A stretch of DNA of 64,000 nt. It comes from Dactylosporangium vinaceum. GTDB taxonomy: Bacteria > Actinomycetota > Actinomycetes > Mycobacteriales > Micromonosporaceae. This document shows, one piece after another, positions 55,134 through 64,000 of this stretch. Every line of letters begins with the position of its first letter. Within the stretch, counting starts at the first letter, position 1. The position numbers and the translations under genes were made by a program. Below the pieces are notes generated by a model. That model was given only the letters and a program-made list of their open reading frames with translations. It had not been told where the DNA came from and ran no database searches. The DNA is taken from contig NZ_CP061913.1 in assembly GCF_019904175.1 (NCBI RefSeq), positions 2,728,001-2,792,000 on the forward strand, given 5' to 3'.

Positions 55134-56395
55134 TCCAGGTCGGCCAGGCGGTCGGCGGGCAGGACGGCATACTGGCGCAGCGACAGATCGCGGAAGGTGA
55201 CAGGGCCGCGGGGGCCGGGGACGCGGTCGATGTTGATGCCGGTCTCCGGGACGTTCAGGAGCTTGAAGCCGTCGAGCAGCCGGGTCGTGGCGTTCCAGAA
55301 GGCGCCCGTCCCCGCGTATGCCCCCAGGAACTCCCGGGCCGCCCCCGCGTCCTCCGTCACGATGCCCGCGGCCAGCCCCGACGTCTCCTCGTTGGCCAGC
55401 CGGGCGGCGTCCAGGGGGCCGTCGACCGGGGCCAGGGTGATGGTGGCCTCGCGGTCGGAGTCCAGGGCCCACTCGTAGCCGAGCGGGTGGGCGTGCGGCG
55501 GCGGGGAAACCGTGATCGCCGGGCCCACGGCCTCGGTCACGCGGGGGAGCAGTGCGTCGTACCGGGACCGGTGGATGAGCAGCAGGTTGAGGCGGTTGCA
55601 GACGCCCAGGCGGTCAAGGCCGGCGGTGATCAGGGCGAACGCCTTGTCCAGGTCCGCGGCGGCGTCGATGTAGAGGACGCCGCCGCCGTCGGCGTGGGCG
55701 AGGGTGCGGACGCCCTGGAGGGCGGCCTTCTCGGCCAGCTGCCGGGTGCTCTCGCCGCTGCCGCGGAGGATGACCAGGGGGATCAGGCCCGGCTGGGCGA
55801 CGAGCGCGTCCGCGGTCTCGCGGCCGCGGGCGCGGATGAGCTGGACGGCGGCCGGGTCGAGGCCCGCCTCGGCCAGGGACGGGGCGACGACCTCGTCCAT
55901 CAGGGCGATCGCCGAGGCCAGGGCGGCCGAGCCGGTGCGCAGGACGCCGCCGTTCTGGCTCTTGATGAGCTGGGAGGCGACGTCGACGGTGACGTTGGGG
56001 CGGGCCTCGTAGTTGGCGCCGATGACGCCGACCGGGCGGCGCCACTCCTGCAGGATCAGGCCGTTGCCGAGCTCACGGACGGTGCGGCGGGCCGGCTCCG
56101 GCTCGACGTCGGCCAGGATCGTGAGCTGCTCGGCCATGCCGGCCAGGCGGGCGGCGTCGAGGCGGAGCCGGTCGAGCAGGCCGCCGCTCATGCCGTCGGC
56201 CTCGGCCCGGGCGACGTCGGCGCGGTTGGCCTCCAGGATCGCGTCGGGGCCGGTGGCGAGGCGGCGGGCCATGCCGCGCAGGGCCTCGTCGATCGTCTTG
56301 GCCGGCGCCGCGGCGAGCGAGCCGGCGGCGGCCCGGGCGGACCGGGCGGCCGCAGCCACAACCTCGTTGACGTCCTGGTCCACGGCGGCCTCCAA
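55127..56395 (-). CDS. proA: Glutamate-5-semialdehyde dehydrogenase
   Basis: A 422-residue gamma-glutamyl phosphate reductase of proline biosynthesis: [32 protein letters not shown], catalytic Cys in [32 protein letters not shown] and the C-terminal [16 protein letters not shown]. No proB beside it. 7-bp tail-to-tail overlap with the chemotaxis gene. Confidence 0.94.
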   Translation of the reverse strand: MEAAVDQDVNEVVAAAARSARAAAGSLAAAPAKTIDEALRGMARRLATGPDAILEANRADVARAEADGMSGGLLDRLRLDAARLAGMAEQLTILADVEPEPARRTVRELGNGLILQEWRRPVGVIGANYEARPNVTVDVASQLIKSQNGGVLRTGSAALASAIALMDEVVAPSLAEAGLDPAAVQLIRARGRETADALVAQPGLIPLVILRGSGESTRQLAEKAALQGVRTLAHADGGGVLYIDAAADLDKAFALITAGLDRLGVCNRLNLLLIHRSRYDALLPRVTEAVGPAITVSPPPHAHPLGYEWALDSDREATITLAPVDGPLDAARLANEETSGLAAGIVTEDAGAAREFLGAYAGTGAFWNATTRLLDGFKLLNVPETGINIDRVPGPRGPVTFRDLSLRQYAVLPADRLADLDQ

Positions 56396-57226
56396 TCAAA
56401 CGTTCCGTTTCCGTGCCTGCAGAGTGTATGTAAGCGGCAGACGCTCCGGTCGCTCGGCCAGCCGGTGCTCGCCCTGCTCGTCCTCGACGGTGGCGCCGGG
56501 GTAGAAGTCCCAGGGGCAGCTGTCGTGCTCCTCCAGCATTGTCAGGTCCAGGCCGGCGCCGAGCAGCGCTGTCACGATCTCGCCCAGGCCGTGGTTGAAC
56601 GAGTGCGAGACGGTGTTGGTGAACTGCACGCCGTCCGTGTCCACGTAGGAGCCGCCCTCGTCCCAGACCAGCGGGTCGGGCCGCTCGAAGTAGGGGAACT
56701 CCAGCGCGATCAGGCCGTCCTTGCGGGTCTCGTCGACCGCCCACATGGTGGGATGGCCCTCCCGGATGAACAGCCGGCCGCCGGGGCGCAGCAGCACGCT
56801 GACGGTCTCGGCCCACCGCCGGATGTCGGGGAGCCAGCACAGGGCGCCCACCCCGGTGTACACGAGATCGAAGGCTCCGGCTTCCAGCACGTCGAGCGCG
56901 CCGTACACCTCGGACTCGACGTACCCGATGTCGGCACCGGCGCGGCGGGCCAGCTCGCGGGCCTCGGCCAGGGACGCCGGGGAGAAGTCCAGGCCGGTGA
57001 CCTGCGCGCCGAGGCGGTGCAGGGAGAGCGTGTCGGTGCCGATGTGGCACTGCAGATGCACCGTGCGCAGGCCGCGCACGTCGCCGAGCCGGGGCCGGTC
57101 GAAGCGCACGACCTCGCTCAAATACTCCGGATCATCGAGAAAGCCCTGGATGTTGTACCCGCGCGACGCCGCGTGCGCCGATGCGCGCTCATCCCAGTGG
57201 GCCCGGTTCACCTGTACTGAATCCAC
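56396..57226 (-). CDS. Class I SAM-dependent methyltransferase
   Basis: A 276-residue methyltransferase: motif I VHLQCHIGTDTLSLHRLGAQVTGLDFS, FDLVYTGVGALCWLPDI, and PGGRLFIREGHP. The family (WDERA…HLQCHIGTDTL) is common in actinobacteria; substrates are undefined. Its stop is directly followed by the proA start. Confidence 0.88.
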   Translation of the reverse strand: MDSVQVNRAHWDERASAHAASRGYNIQGFLDDPEYLSEVVRFDRPRLGDVRGLRTVHLQCHIGTDTLSLHRLGAQVTGLDFSPASLAEARELARRAGADIGYVESEVYGALDVLEAGAFDLVYTGVGALCWLPDIRRWAETVSVLLRPGGRLFIREGHPTMWAVDETRKDGLIALEFPYFERPDPLVWDEGGSYVDTDGVQFTNTVSHSFNHGLGEIVTALLGAGLDLTMLEEHDSCPWDFYPGATVEDEQGEHRLAERPERLPLTYTLQARKRNV

Positions 57227-57247
57227 GACCCGACCGTCGCACGACGG

Positions 57248-58141
57248 TCAAACGGATATCGCCTCCGTCGCGGCGTGCATCACGTCCGTCCGGGCGGGCA
57301 GGGGCCGCAGCACCGGAGGGACGTGCACCGGCACGTCCACCGCCGCCGAGAGCAGCAGCGCGACGGCGACGCTCGTCGGGCGGGCCTCGGGCAGCTTGGA
57401 CAGGCTGGTGGTGCACACCTCGGCCACCTCGTCCGGAAGCCCGGCGATCTCCGGCAGCGGCGCGGGCGGCGTGTGCCGGTGCGCGAGCAGCATCTGCTCG
57501 TCGGTGTTCGCGGGCCAGGGCAGCCGGCCGGTGAGGCACTGGTAGAGCAGGACCCCGACGGCGTACACGTCGGCCGGGGGCGCCGCCGCACCCCGCTCCA
57601 GGCGCTCCGGCGCCAGGTACGCCGGGGTGCCCAGCAGCGTGCCGTCGGGCAGCTGGTCCGGCTGGCCGGTCCGGGCGGCCACGCCGAAGTCGAGGATCTT
57701 GGCGCCCGACGCGGTGAGGACGATGTTCGCCGGCTTGATGTCGCGGTGCACGACGCCGTGCCCGTGCGCGGCGGCCAGCCCGGCCCCGACCTCGGCGCAG
57801 ATCCGCCCGGCGACCTGCCAGTCGAGCGGCCCGTCGAGCATCACCCGATCCAGCGCCTGCCCCTCGACAAGCTCCATGACCAGATACGCGGTGCCCCGCC
57901 CGGCCCGCCGCGACGTGCCGAAGTCGTAGACCGACACGACGTTGGGGTGGGCGAAGCGGGCGCCGGACCGCGCCTCGTTGCGGGCCCGCTCGAACGCCTC
58001 CGCGTCGGCCGTGTGCTCGGCAGTGAGCAGTTTCACTGCGACATCGCGGTCGAGGACCTCGTCGTGCGCCTCCCAGACAGCGGCCATCCCGCCTTCGCCC
58101 AGCTTGCGGCGTAGCCGGTACCGTCCGCCCAGAACTCGCAC
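57248..58141 (-). CDS. Soluble Ser/Thr protein kinase
   Basis: A 297-residue Hanks-type kinase: Gly loop LGEGGMAAVW, Lys in VAVKLL, HRDIKPANI catalytic loop, DFGVA, GTPAYLAPERL. There is no TM helix or sensor domain, and the chain ends about 30 residues past the kinase fold. GTG 58141 starts right at the kinase domain. Divergent from the two c-di-GMP genes. Confidence 0.88.
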   Translation of the reverse strand: MRVLGGRYRLRRKLGEGGMAAVWEAHDEVLDRDVAVKLLTAEHTADAEAFERARNEARSGARFAHPNVVSVYDFGTSRRAGRGTAYLVMELVEGQALDRVMLDGPLDWQVAGRICAEVGAGLAAAHGHGVVHRDIKPANIVLTASGAKILDFGVAARTGQPDQLPDGTLLGTPAYLAPERLERGAAAPPADVYAVGVLLYQCLTGRLPWPANTDEQMLLAHRHTPPAPLPEIAGLPDEVAEVCTTSLSKLPEARPTSVAVALLLSAAVDVPVHVPPVLRPLPARTDVMHAATEAISV

Positions 58142-58240
58142 GCCGTCATGTTGCCCATGATGCGGGTCTTTCAAAAGGCGAACCGTCAGGCACCCGGCCG
58201 GGCACCGGGCCCGCAACCGCCGCCCGGTGAGCTGGAGGGC

Positions 58241-60547
58241 ATGCACGGACGCCGGCGGTACTTCGCGGCGGCCGGCGCCGCCGCGGTCGTGGGATCGTCG
58301 CTGGCCGCCGGCCAGCTCGGCCGCGTCCTGTGGCTCGTCACCGCCGTCGCCTGCAGCGCGCCGATGCTGGTCCGCGCGGTCCGGGACCGCCGGTCGATCA
58401 GCACCGCGTGGGGGCTCGTCGCGGCCGGTTTCGTGACCCGGCTGCTGGCCGACGCGGTGTGGTCGGCCGAGTCGATGCTCCACGACGGCGCCGTGCCGTT
58501 CCCGTCCTGGAACGACTTCGGGTACCTGCTGTCGTACGGCCTGCTCGTCACCGGTCTCATCGGCGCCGCCGGGGGCCGGGCCCGCGTCGCGCTGCTCGAC
58601 GCGTCGATCCTGGTGGCGGGCGTGGCGGTGATCGACTGGATGGTGCTGATCCACCCCTACCTGCACCGGACCGAGATCGGGCCGCTGGCCTTGGGCCTCG
58701 CGCTCGCGTACCCCCTCTGCGATCTTGTGCTTTTTGCCGTTGCCGTTCGCGTGCTGCTCTCGGGGGCGGCCCGCAACCGGGCCAACCTGCTGCTGCTGGC
58801 CGGGGTCGGGCTGATGCTCACCGCCAACACGATCTTCTTCGCGCACGCCGCGAACGGGCGGGTCCGCGACGTGCACTGGCTCGACGACGTGCTGTGGCTG
58901 GGCTCGTACCTGGCGCTGGGGCTGGCCGGCCTGCACCCGCGCGTCTTCGGCCGCCGCGAGCCGCGCCGCCCGCAGGCCGGGGACGAGCGCGACGTGCTGT
59001 CGGCCGGGCGCATCCTGCTCTTCGGCGCCGCGACGCTGCTCGGCCCGGCCGCCACCGTCTATCGGCTGGCCACGACCGACGGCAGCCGGGCGCCGGGGGA
59101 GTGGCGGCACCTGATCGTGCCCGCGCTGCTGGCCGGTCTGCTGTCGGTGCTGCTCGTCGTGCGCCTCGGCGGCCTGGCCCGCCTGGCCCAGCGCCGCCTC
59201 GCCGACCTCGCCACCAACGAGCGGCGCCTGGAGGCGGCCCTCGTCGAGCGGGTCTCCCTGGAGCACCAGCTGCGCCACGGCGCGTTGCACGACCCGGTCA
59301 CCGGCCTGGCCAACCGCGCACTGCTGACCGAGCGCATGGACTGGGCCCTGGCCCGGCCCGAGCGGCGCCACCACGCCCTGCTCCTGCTCGACGTCGACCG
59401 GTTCACCGACGTCAACGACGCCTACGGGATCGGCTTCGGCGACCAGGTCCTCGTGGCCCTGGCCGCCCGGCTGCGCGCCGTGGCCGCACCCGGTGACACG
59501 CTGGCCCGGCTCGGGGGTGACGAGTTCGCGCTGTTCGTCGAGCACGCTCCGGCCGAACTGCCGGCCGAGCGGCTGCGGGCCGAGGTGAAGGCCCCGCTGC
59601 GGGTCGGCGCGCGGGTGGTGCACCTGACCGCCAGCATCGGCCTGGTGGACATCAATGGCCAGACCCCGCCGGACGTGATCGCCGACGCCGAGCTCGCGCT
59701 GCGGGCGGCGAAGCGGGGCGGGCGCGACCGGGTGGTGCGCTACCGGCCGGAGCTGCGCAGCGCCCGGGAGACCTTCACGCGCATCAGCGCCGGGCTGCGC
59801 CACGCGGTCGAGCGCGGCGAGCTGGCCGTGCACTACCAGCCGGTGGTGGAGCTGCCGGGCGCCCGGATCGTCGCCGTCGAGGCGCTGCTGCGCTGGACCC
59901 CGGCCGACGGCCCCGTGCCGCCTGACGACTTCATCCCGGTCGCCGAGGAGACAGGCCTCATCGTGCCCATCGGCGCCTGGATCCTGGAGCAGGCCTGCCG
60001 CGCCGCCGGCACCTGGCACGAGCGGTTCGGCACCTCGATCACCGTGAACGTCTCCGTGCGCCAGCTCGCCGAGCCGCACTTCGCCGACGAGGTCCTCGCC
60101 GTCCTCGACCGCACCGGCCTGCCCGCCGCGGCCCTGGTCCTGGAGATCACCGAGTCGGTGTTCGCCGGCGACGCCGACGCGCTCCCGGACGCCCTCGCCC
60201 GCCTGCGCGGCCACGGCATCCGCATCGCCATCGACGACTTCGGCACCGGGTATTCGTCGCTGTCGTACCTCAACCAGCTGCCCGTCGACATCCTGAAGAT
60301 CGACCGCTCGTTCGTGCCGTCCGGCCCCGGCTCCGACGGCGACCACGCGTTCACCCGGGCCGTGCTCCAGCTCGGCAGCAGCCGCAGCCTGCCCGCGATC
60401 GCCGAGGGCATCGAGACCGCGGAGCAGGCCGAGGTGCTGCACGCGCTCGGCTGCCGGCTGGCCCAGGGCTACCACTTCGCGAAGCCCGGCCCGGCCTCGC
60501 AGCTCGAGGCCGCCTTCGCCCGCCTGAACCCGGTCCGCACCGGATGA
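58241..60547 (+). CDS. Membrane GGDEF-EAL c-di-GMP protein
   Basis: A 768-residue protein: about eight to nine TM helices (to residue about 340), a short coiled segment, GGDEF domain with intact RLGGDEFALF and EAL domain with VEALLRW and DDFGTGYSSLSYL, so both synthesis and hydrolysis are possible. Inner start ATG 58241 (GGAGG just before) preferred; the outer ATG 58148 lies 6 bp from the kinase start. Its stop overlaps the next gene (ATGA). Confidence 0.88.
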   Translation: MHGRRRYFAAAGAAAVVGSSLAAGQLGRVLWLVTAVACSAPMLVRAVRDRRSISTAWGLVAAGFVTRLLADAVWSAESMLHDGAVPFPSWNDFGYLLSYGLLVTGLIGAAGGRARVALLDASILVAGVAVIDWMVLIHPYLHRTEIGPLALGLALAYPLCDLVLFAVAVRVLLSGAARNRANLLLLAGVGLMLTANTIFFAHAANGRVRDVHWLDDVLWLGSYLALGLAGLHPRVFGRREPRRPQAGDERDVLSAGRILLFGAATLLGPAATVYRLATTDGSRAPGEWRHLIVPALLAGLLSVLLVVRLGGLARLAQRRLADLATNERRLEAALVERVSLEHQLRHGALHDPVTGLANRALLTERMDWALARPERRHHALLLLDVDRFTDVNDAYGIGFGDQVLVALAARLRAVAAPGDTLARLGGDEFALFVEHAPAELPAERLRAEVKAPLRVGARVVHLTASIGLVDINGQTPPDVIADAELALRAAKRGGRDRVVRYRPELRSARETFTRISAGLRHAVERGELAVHYQPVVELPGARIVAVEALLRWTPADGPVPPDDFIPVAEETGLIVPIGAWILEQACRAAGTWHERFGTSITVNVSVRQLAEPHFADEVLAVLDRTGLPAAALVLEITESVFAGDADALPDALARLRGHGIRIAIDDFGTGYSSLSYLNQLPVDILKIDRSFVPSGPGSDGDHAFTRAVLQLGSSRSLPAIAEGIETAEQAEVLHALGCRLAQGYHFAKPGPASQLEAAFARLNPVRTG

Positions 60548-62025
60548 GACGCGACCCGGTCGTCATCGCCATGATCGGGGCCACGGCCCTGCTCACGGCC
60601 TGGTTCCTGCTCGGCCCGGCCGACGCCGCCACCCAGGTCCGCGTGTTCTGGACGCTGCTGCCGCTGTCCGACTATCTGCTCGGGTACTTCGCGCGCCGCG
60701 TGACAGCGCTCGACCTGCCCGCCGACACCCGCCGTTTCTGGCGCGCCGCGAGCCACGTCTCCCTGATCTTCATCGTCGGCGACGCCAGCCAAACGGTCGT
60801 CGCCTGGCTGCACCCGGGCCCGGCCGCCGCCGTCCCGAACGCCTTCCAGGCCGCCACGCTGATGGCCGGCATCGCCTGGATGGTCTGGATCATGCTCACC
60901 CACCCGGGCCGGATCGCCACCCGCCAGGCCCGCATCCGCTTCTGGCTGGACGCCGCCTCGGTCCTGGTCGGCGCGGGCGTCCTGGTCTGGCTCCTGCTGC
61001 TCCCCAGCGGCGCCGGCCGCCCGAAGACCGCGCTCGTGGCCCTGCTCCTGGGCACCGTCATCATCCTCGTCGCCGCCTTCGCCGCGGTGAAGCTCATCCT
61101 CAGCGGCAACGCCCCGCTCTCCGTGTGGGCCGCCGCGCCGATGCTCCTGGCCGGCGTCGTGCAGGGCGCGGTCGGTGCCCTCGTCGGCCGGGAGGGCACG
61201 CACCTGCGCGTGCTGCTGGCGGCCCAGATGCTCTCCTCGGTCCTGCTCATCGTCGGCCCCCGCCTCCAGGAGCTGAGCGGCCCACCGGCCCCGGCGTCCG
61301 AGCGCGTCGCGAAGCCGTACAGCCTGTTGCCGTACACGACATTGGCCGGCCTGTTCGCCGCCCTCCCGTTCGTGCTGCGCGACGGCGTGGGCCCCGACGA
61401 CTGGCTCCTGCTGGGCGGCCTCTTCACGGCGACCGTCCTGGCCGTGACCCGCCAGCAGATGACCTTCGCCGAGAACGCGGCCCTGATGCGCGAACTGCGC
61501 CACCGGGCCACCCACGACGGCCTGACCGCCCTGGCCAACCGCGCCCACTTCGACACCACGCTGGCCGCCTTGACCGACCACAGCGCCGTCCTCCTGGTCG
61601 ATCTGAACGACTTCAAGCTGATCAACGACACCCACGGCCACCACGCGGGCGACACCGTCCTGACCGCGGTCGCCACCCGCCTGGCCCGTGTCACCCCACC
61701 CACCGGCCTGGCCGCCCGCCTGGGCGGCGACGAGTTCGCCGTCCTCCTGCCGGGCGCCGACGCCGACGAGGCGGCCGCGGTAGCCGCCCGCTTCCTGACG
61801 CTGTTGCAGGCCCCGATCCCGGTGGAAGGCCACAGCCTGCGAATCCGAGCGAGCGTGGGCCTGGCCGACGGGCCACCGGGCAACCCGGACGCCCTGCTCC
61901 GCCGGGCGGACTCGGAGATGTACCGCCGTAAGCGGGGGGCGTCTGCTGTTGCGTTGCCGAAAAGTCGGGCGCTGGGGCGCCCCGCTGCGCTTGACTTTTC
62001 AGACATTTACCCCGTCGGGCGATAA
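60544..62025 (+). CDS. Membrane GGDEF diguanylate cyclase
   Basis: A 493-residue protein with about nine TM helices (residues 5-310), then a GGDEF domain (THDGLTALANRAHFD, LVDLNDFKLINDTHGHHAGD, ARLGGDEFAVLLP). Synthesises c-di-GMP. Shares the overall membrane layout of its upstream partner. The last about 25 residues after YRRKRGAS are encoded by the repeat element at 61959-62034, including the CGA-TAA end. Confidence 0.88.
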   Translation: MRRDPVVIAMIGATALLTAWFLLGPADAATQVRVFWTLLPLSDYLLGYFARRVTALDLPADTRRFWRAASHVSLIFIVGDASQTVVAWLHPGPAAAVPNAFQAATLMAGIAWMVWIMLTHPGRIATRQARIRFWLDAASVLVGAGVLVWLLLLPSGAGRPKTALVALLLGTVIILVAAFAAVKLILSGNAPLSVWAAAPMLLAGVVQGAVGALVGREGTHLRVLLAAQMLSSVLLIVGPRLQELSGPPAPASERVAKPYSLLPYTTLAGLFAALPFVLRDGVGPDDWLLLGGLFTATVLAVTRQQMTFAENAALMRELRHRATHDGLTALANRAHFDTTLAALTDHSAVLLVDLNDFKLINDTHGHHAGDTVLTAVATRLARVTPPTGLAARLGGDEFAVLLPGADADEAAAVAARFLTLLQAPIPVEGHSLRIRASVGLADGPPGNPDALLRRADSEMYRRKRGASAVALPKSRALGRPAALDFSDIYPVGR

Positions 62026-62034
62026 GTCCGATGT
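61959..62034. repeat. CGATAA hairpin element, third copy
   Basis: GAAAAGTC (61959-61966) … GACTTTTC (61993-62000), inner stem GGGCGC/GCGCCC, then CAGACATTTACCCC and GTCGGGCGATAAGTCCGATG. The hairpin arms and CAGAC edge match the 43526-43587 copy in reverse complement; the CGATAA box matches both other copies. Confidence 0.65.
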
Positions 62035-62206
62035 GTTGGTTTTCTTCGGGGCATTGGTAGGTGTGCGCGCCACTTGCTGATGGCTGCTTTGTCGGCGCCT
62101 GCTCCGAGTTGACCGATGCGTAGTTCAGCTGTTTTCTTGCGCCCTTTGCGGTAGGGCGTGGATCTTGCTAACGCTGGGTTAACGTGGGGGTTGGGAGCAT
62201 CATTGT
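62026..62206. other. Lower-GC intergenic DNA
   Basis: 180 bp with noticeably more A/T than the rest of the window (runs such as TTGGTTTTCTTCGG, TTTTCTTGCG). No gene, RNA or clear promoter seen; it opens the atypical block ending in the IS. Confidence 0.5.
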
Positions 62207-63670
62207 GTGGCTGGACAGGGGAGTTTCTTCAGTCGGACGGAAACGGCATGCATGCGGGACCGGACCCGGGCGCGAAATTATTCGCCGCTCAATGAGGAGT
62301 TTCGGCGCGAACACGCCCGGCATCGCGCTTGGGGCCTTGCGCAACGCCATGCGACCAAGCTCCGCCGCCTCCATGGCGAGGCGTCATCAGCCCTGACTCC
62401 CGAACCACTATCCGACCTCGCCCCGCTCGCCTCGGCCCCGCCGGTCGCTGAGTTCGTGTCTGTTGCTGTCGGTCCGGCGCCGCTCGCCTCGGCGCCTGCT
62501 GAGTTCGTGCCTGTTGCTGTTGATCCGGCGCCGTCGATTCCCGCCCCGGCCCCGACTACCGCTGAGATCGTGCCTGTTGCCGTCGGTCCGGCCCCGCTCG
62601 CCTTGGTCTCAGCCGCGGTCGATCCCGAGCCGTTCATCGCAGGTCCGGCCGTCGTTGAGTCTGCGTCGTTTGCTCCAGCACCGGCTGTCACTCGGCTCGT
62701 GCCACTACTCGGGCCAGCCCCGGGTGCCGACGAGGGCGCGGCGCATGTCGGGTTCGCGGTGGCTGGTCTTGTCCCGGCTGTTGACGAGCCTGCGCCGGGA
62801 GGTCTGGCTGCTGGCGGGGCTGCGGTGGTTGCTGGAGCCTTGGCCGGCGTCGCGTCTGTGCCGGTCGCGCTGATTGCCACCGTCGAGTCGGTCGGTTCTG
62901 CGGGGGCTGCCGTCGAACCAGCACCACTCGCTCCAGCCTCGGTCGCCGTGCGGTCCGCGCCGGTTGCTTCTGCTCCGGTTGTCGTCGAGTTTGTGCTGCT
63001 CGCTCGGGCCGCAGGTGTCGTCGAGTTCGCGGTGGTTGCTTCGGCCTCGGCTGTTGTTCGGGCCGTGGTGCTCGCTCCAGCCGCAGGTGTCGTCGAGTTC
63101 GTGCTGGTTGCTTCGGCCTCGGCTGTCATTCGGGCCGTGATGCTCGCCCCAGCCGCAGATGCCGTTGAGTTCGCGGTGGTTGCTTCGGCCTCGGCTGTTG
63201 TTCGGCTCGTGGTGCTCGCTCCGGTCGCAGGTGCCGTTGAGTTCGCGCTAACCGCGGCGGGTGTCGAGTTTGCGCGGCATGCCGTGCGTGTGCGTGCTGG
63301 CCCTGCCTCGTGCGGTGTTGGGCCCGTTGCCTTCGGGGTCGGCAGGACGGCGGCGAGGGCGTACTCGGCGGCGCCGATGGACGGGCCGTCGGCGCCGAGC
63401 TCGGCCGGCACGAGGCGTCGGTCGAGTGCGCCTTTGCTCGGTGTTGCGTCTGTCGCTGCCGGCTGGACTGGCTGGGCTGGCAGGACTGCCTGGGCTGACA
63501 GGACTGGCCGGGCTGGCTGGGCCGCGGTGGAAGTCGCGCCGGTTGTTGTGTGTGTGGCGGATGCTGGGCGTGGGCATGTCGGCTCGGCCTCGGGCGTGCG
63601 GCGTTTGTTGCTCCCGGTCCCGTTCCCGCCGCTCTTCGGGCCTCGCTGGCCGACGGAGGGCGCATGGTGA
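62207..63670 (+). CDS. Doubtful low-complexity ORF with 72-nt repeats
   Basis: An open frame of 487 codons. Residues 15-60 (RNYSPLNEEFRREHARHRAWGLAQRHATKLRRL) look like real protein. The rest is Ala/Val/Pro/Ser repeats, including three 24-residue units of the VVEFAVVASASAVVR type (63007-63240). Third codon positions are far less GC-rich than in neighbouring genes. The opposite strand also has a long Ala/Thr/Ser frame. May be a decayed or expanded gene; coding is uncertain. Confidence 0.3.
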   Translation: MAGQGSFFSRTETACMRDRTRARNYSPLNEEFRREHARHRAWGLAQRHATKLRRLHGEASSALTPEPLSDLAPLASAPPVAEFVSVAVGPAPLASAPAEFVPVAVDPAPSIPAPAPTTAEIVPVAVGPAPLALVSAAVDPEPFIAGPAVVESASFAPAPAVTRLVPLLGPAPGADEGAAHVGFAVAGLVPAVDEPAPGGLAAGGAAVVAGALAGVASVPVALIATVESVGSAGAAVEPAPLAPASVAVRSAPVASAPVVVEFVLLARAAGVVEFAVVASASAVVRAVVLAPAAGVVEFVLVASASAVIRAVMLAPAADAVEFAVVASASAVVRLVVLAPVAGAVEFALTAAGVEFARHAVRVRAGPASCGVGPVAFGVGRTAARAYSAAPMDGPSAPSSAGTRRRSSAPLLGVASVAAGWTGWAGRTAWADRTGRAGWAAVEVAPVVVCVADAGRGHVGSASGVRRLLLPVPFPPLFGPRWPTEGAW

Positions 63671-63708
63671 GGGGGTGCGCGGGGAGGGGGGTGTCCCTAT
63701 GTGTTTTG

Positions 63709-64000
63709 TCAAGCGGCGCGGACGGCGGGGCGCGCCTGGTAGGGGGTCTTCGCGCGGAGTATGGCGTGGAGGACGTCGATGCGGCGGCGGGCCAGGCAGA
63801 TGAGGGCGGCGTTGTGTTTCTTGCCTTCGGCGCGTTTGCGGTCGTAGTAGGCGCGGGACGGTGGGTGGGACAGCGACGCGAACGCCGCTAGGAAGAACGC
63901 GCGTTTGAGCTGCTTGTTGCCACCTTTGGGTGGGTGTTCGCCGCGGATGCTGGAGCCCGAGCGGCGGGTGACCGGGGCCAGACCGGCGTAGGCGGCGAGG
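63709..64000 (-). mobile_element. IS110-family transposase, C-terminal end (cut by window edge)
   Basis: Reading the minus strand from the window edge gives LAAYAGLAPVTRRSGSSIRG, PKGGNKQLKRAFFLAAFASL and ARRRIDVLHAILR, the Transposase_20 (IS110/IS116/IS902) C-terminal domain, ending at TGA 63709-63711. At least 96 residues are visible; the start and DEDD catalytic domain lie beyond 64000. The IS end is probably within about 25 bp past the stop, near GGGTGTCCCTATG. IS110 elements lack long terminal repeats. Confidence 0.85.

Noticed and set aside
53486..57220. 1244-codon + strand frame
   Set aside because: Runs out of frame through the chemotaxis gene and antisense to proA and the methyltransferase; composition is that of a shadow frame.
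58142..60475. Minus-strand extension of the kinase frame
   Set aside because: Complement of the GGDEF-EAL gene with no domain content; the kinase begins at GTG 58141.
62278..63411. 377-codon minus-strand Ala/Thr/Ser frame as a mucin-like surface protein
   Set aside because: Possible, but no signal peptide or anchor is visible and the last part reads as antisense to the better-looking + strand segment; kept only as an alternative.
1..64000. tRNA, rRNA, CRISPR arrays, replication origin
   Set aside because: None seen: no cloverleaf with a T-arm GTTC motif, no regular direct repeats with spacers, no DnaA-box cluster.

Overview
The window is GC-rich actinobacterial chromosome: heavy G/C codon bias, many GTG and TTG starts, ATGA/GTGA gene overlaps, ECF sigma factors, a complete mce locus and deazaflavin-dependent oxidoreductases. 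A methyl-accepting chemotaxis protein and two membrane c-di-GMP proteins suggest a motile-spore Micromonosporaceae-type organism (Actinoplanes/Dactylosporangium-like). That placement is inference. I see no tRNA, rRNA or CRISPR.

Layout. 0-5.5 kb: a small secreted Asp/His-rich protein, a methyltransferase, a TetR regulator with its divergent membrane-protein target, and a MarR/aldo-keto reductase pair divergent from a DHA2-type MFS exporter. 5.6-7.3 kb: a SigD/ShbA-like ECF sigma factor and its membrane anti-sigma (RsdA-like). 7.4-18.5 kb: a compact mce operon (mceG ATPase, two YrbE permeases, MceA-F, two Mce-associated membrane proteins) for lipid or sterol import, divergent from the sigma factor. 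18.6-23.2 kb: an acetyltransferase, a VOC protein, a two-component system and a single-AAA ATPase. 23.4-33.4 kb: a nearly uninterrupted purine-catabolism operon (OHCU decarboxylase, two tandem 30-codon ORFs, HIU hydrolase, uricase, xanthine dehydrogenase subunits, 8-oxoguanine deaminase, a DUF6986-like aldolase-superfamily protein, allantoinase, allantoicase) leading from (oxo)guanine or xanthine to ureidoglycolate. 33.9-37.9 kb: an uncharacterised three-gene module (zinc-ribbon membrane protein, two-TM protein, CHAT caspase-like protease). 37.9-53.5 kb: DJ-1/PfpI protein, SecA2, PhyH-type oxygenase, sirtuin, BKACE-type enzyme, AI-2E-type exporter, Ddn-like oxidoreductase, GH88/105 hydrolase, TspO, a MarR/ABC exporter pair and an S37 peptidase. 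53.5-62 kb: chemotaxis receptor, ProA, methyltransferase, soluble Ser/Thr kinase and two overlapping c-di-GMP genes. 62-64 kb: compositionally unusual low-complexity DNA ending in the 3' end of an IS110-family transposase cut by the window edge.

Standing out: (i) the CHAT protease module with a Gly/Asn/Val motif just before the protease domain; (ii) two 89-bp tandem repeats between uraD and uraH that each encode a 30-aa peptide with 4-nt stop/start overlaps; (iii) a hairpin element seen at three places, two of which supply the CGA-TAA end of the upstream gene; (iv) a glyoxylate-plausible aldolase-like gene inside the purine operon.
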